A DNA stretch of 7,023 nucleotides from Nitrospinae bacterium RIFCSPLOWO2_12_39_16. Its GTDB lineage: Bacteria; Nitrospinota; Nitrospinia; UBA9942. This document shows, piece after piece, positions 6,864 through 7,023 of the stretch (its first letter is position 1; every line of letters starts with the position of its first letter). Below the pieces are notes generated by a model. It saw only the letters and a list, made by a program, of their open reading frames with translations, was not told the DNA's origin and ran no database searches. A program made the position numbers and the translations under genes. The stretch covers positions 1-7,023 of the forward strand of contig MHDO01000036.1 of NCBI GenBank assembly GCA_001805005.1. The letters run 5' to 3'.

Positions 6864-6972
6864 AAGGGATCTTAAGTATCTTCTTTTTCTTCTCTTTTGC
6901 CCCTGCAAATAGTTCATAAACCAATAAAATACTTAAATATGCTTTAGGAGAGATATAAATCCCATGCTTCCA

Positions 6973-7004
6973 GTTTCAATCCACGCGCCCACGCGGGGCG
7001 CGAC
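6973..7004 (-). CRISPR. CRISPR repeat of type I-C appearance, edge of an array
   Basis: A 32-base unit begins GTTTCAATCCACGCGCCC at 6973 and ends GGGGCGCGAC at 7004. It contains a perfect 7-bp stem, CGCGCCC (6984-6990) with GGGCGCG (6996-7002), around the loop ACGCG. Length, hairpin and the GTTTCAATCCACGC...CGAC ends match the well-known repeat family of type I-C systems, and its high GC content stands out against the AT-rich surroundings. Repeats of this family are transcribed so that they end in ATTGAAAC, which here means the minus strand, so the leader would lie to the right outside the window and this would be the terminal repeat. Only one copy is visible; 7005-7023 would be the first 19 bases of a spacer. 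Array extent and cas genes cannot be seen. Confidence 0.75.
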
Positions 7005-7023
7005 CAAAGAATTGAGAAACCTT

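Noticed and set aside
6872..6936. Inverted repeat TTAAGTAT (6872-6879) and ATACTTAA (6929-6936) between the tRNA and the CRISPR repeat
   Set aside because: Only 8 bp of AT-rich sequence separated by 49 bases; easily due to chance.
6777..6972. tRNA-Leu as an attachment site for an integrated element
   Set aside because: No integrase and no duplicate of the tRNA 3' end is visible in the window.
7011..7020. ATTGAGAAAC resembling the ATTGAAAC end of the CRISPR repeat
   Set aside because: It is on the opposite strand to the repeat handle, has an extra G and lacks the stem; most likely chance within a spacer.

Overview
This is a bacterial chromosomal window, AT-rich by eye, with mostly tightly packed genes. 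No rRNA or other marker fixes the taxonomy. The gene mix is a periplasmic c-type cytochrome with an ethylbenzene-dehydrogenase-type heme domain, a MinD/ParA-like ATPase, a J-like/RodZ-like HTH protein, a DUF362 ferredoxin and a type I-C-like CRISPR repeat. It would fit an anaerobic or microaerophilic Gram-negative lineage such as Nitrospirota or a deltaproteobacteria-like group; this is inference only.

Layout. (1) Positions 1-1841, minus strand: the N-terminal 613 residues of a large exported protein that runs off the left edge. It has a signal peptide, a six-bladed NHL-type beta-propeller, calcium-binding DxDxDG repeats and at least three tandem PKD/REJ-like domains. (2) 1842-2138: a 297-base AT-rich gap with a possible promoter for that gene. 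(3) 2139-5156, minus strand: three closely spaced genes that look like one operon. In transcription order they are a MinD/ParA-type ATPase, a small J-like plus HTH_25 protein overlapping it by 14 bases, and, 29 bases later, an exported diheme cytochrome c fused to an EB_dh heme-b domain. (4) 5157-5260: a 104-base divergent intergenic region with overlapping promoter candidates facing both ways. (5) 5261-6716, plus strand: a small three-helix membrane protein followed after 4 bases by a DUF362 protein with two 4Fe-4S clusters, ending at a perfect AT-rich hairpin. (6) 6777-6863: tRNA-Leu(CAG) with encoded CCA. (7) 6973-7004: one intact 32-base CRISPR repeat of type I-C appearance, 19 bases before the right edge. 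It is probably the leader-distal end of an array lying outside the window.

How the genes may work together. Both sides of the divergent promoter region carry redox proteins: a periplasmic electron-transfer cytochrome on one side and a cytosolic dicluster ferredoxin with a membrane partner on the other. The molybdoenzyme that normally accompanies an EB_dh heme-b subunit is not in the window. The ATPase/J-like-HTH pair looks like a regulatory or positioning module, and its link to the cytochrome rests on gene order alone. No complete novel defence or mobile system is visible. The best leads are the cytochrome operon, the HPD-less J/HTH fusion, the overlapping divergent promoters with a possibly leaderless gene, and the CRISPR edge.
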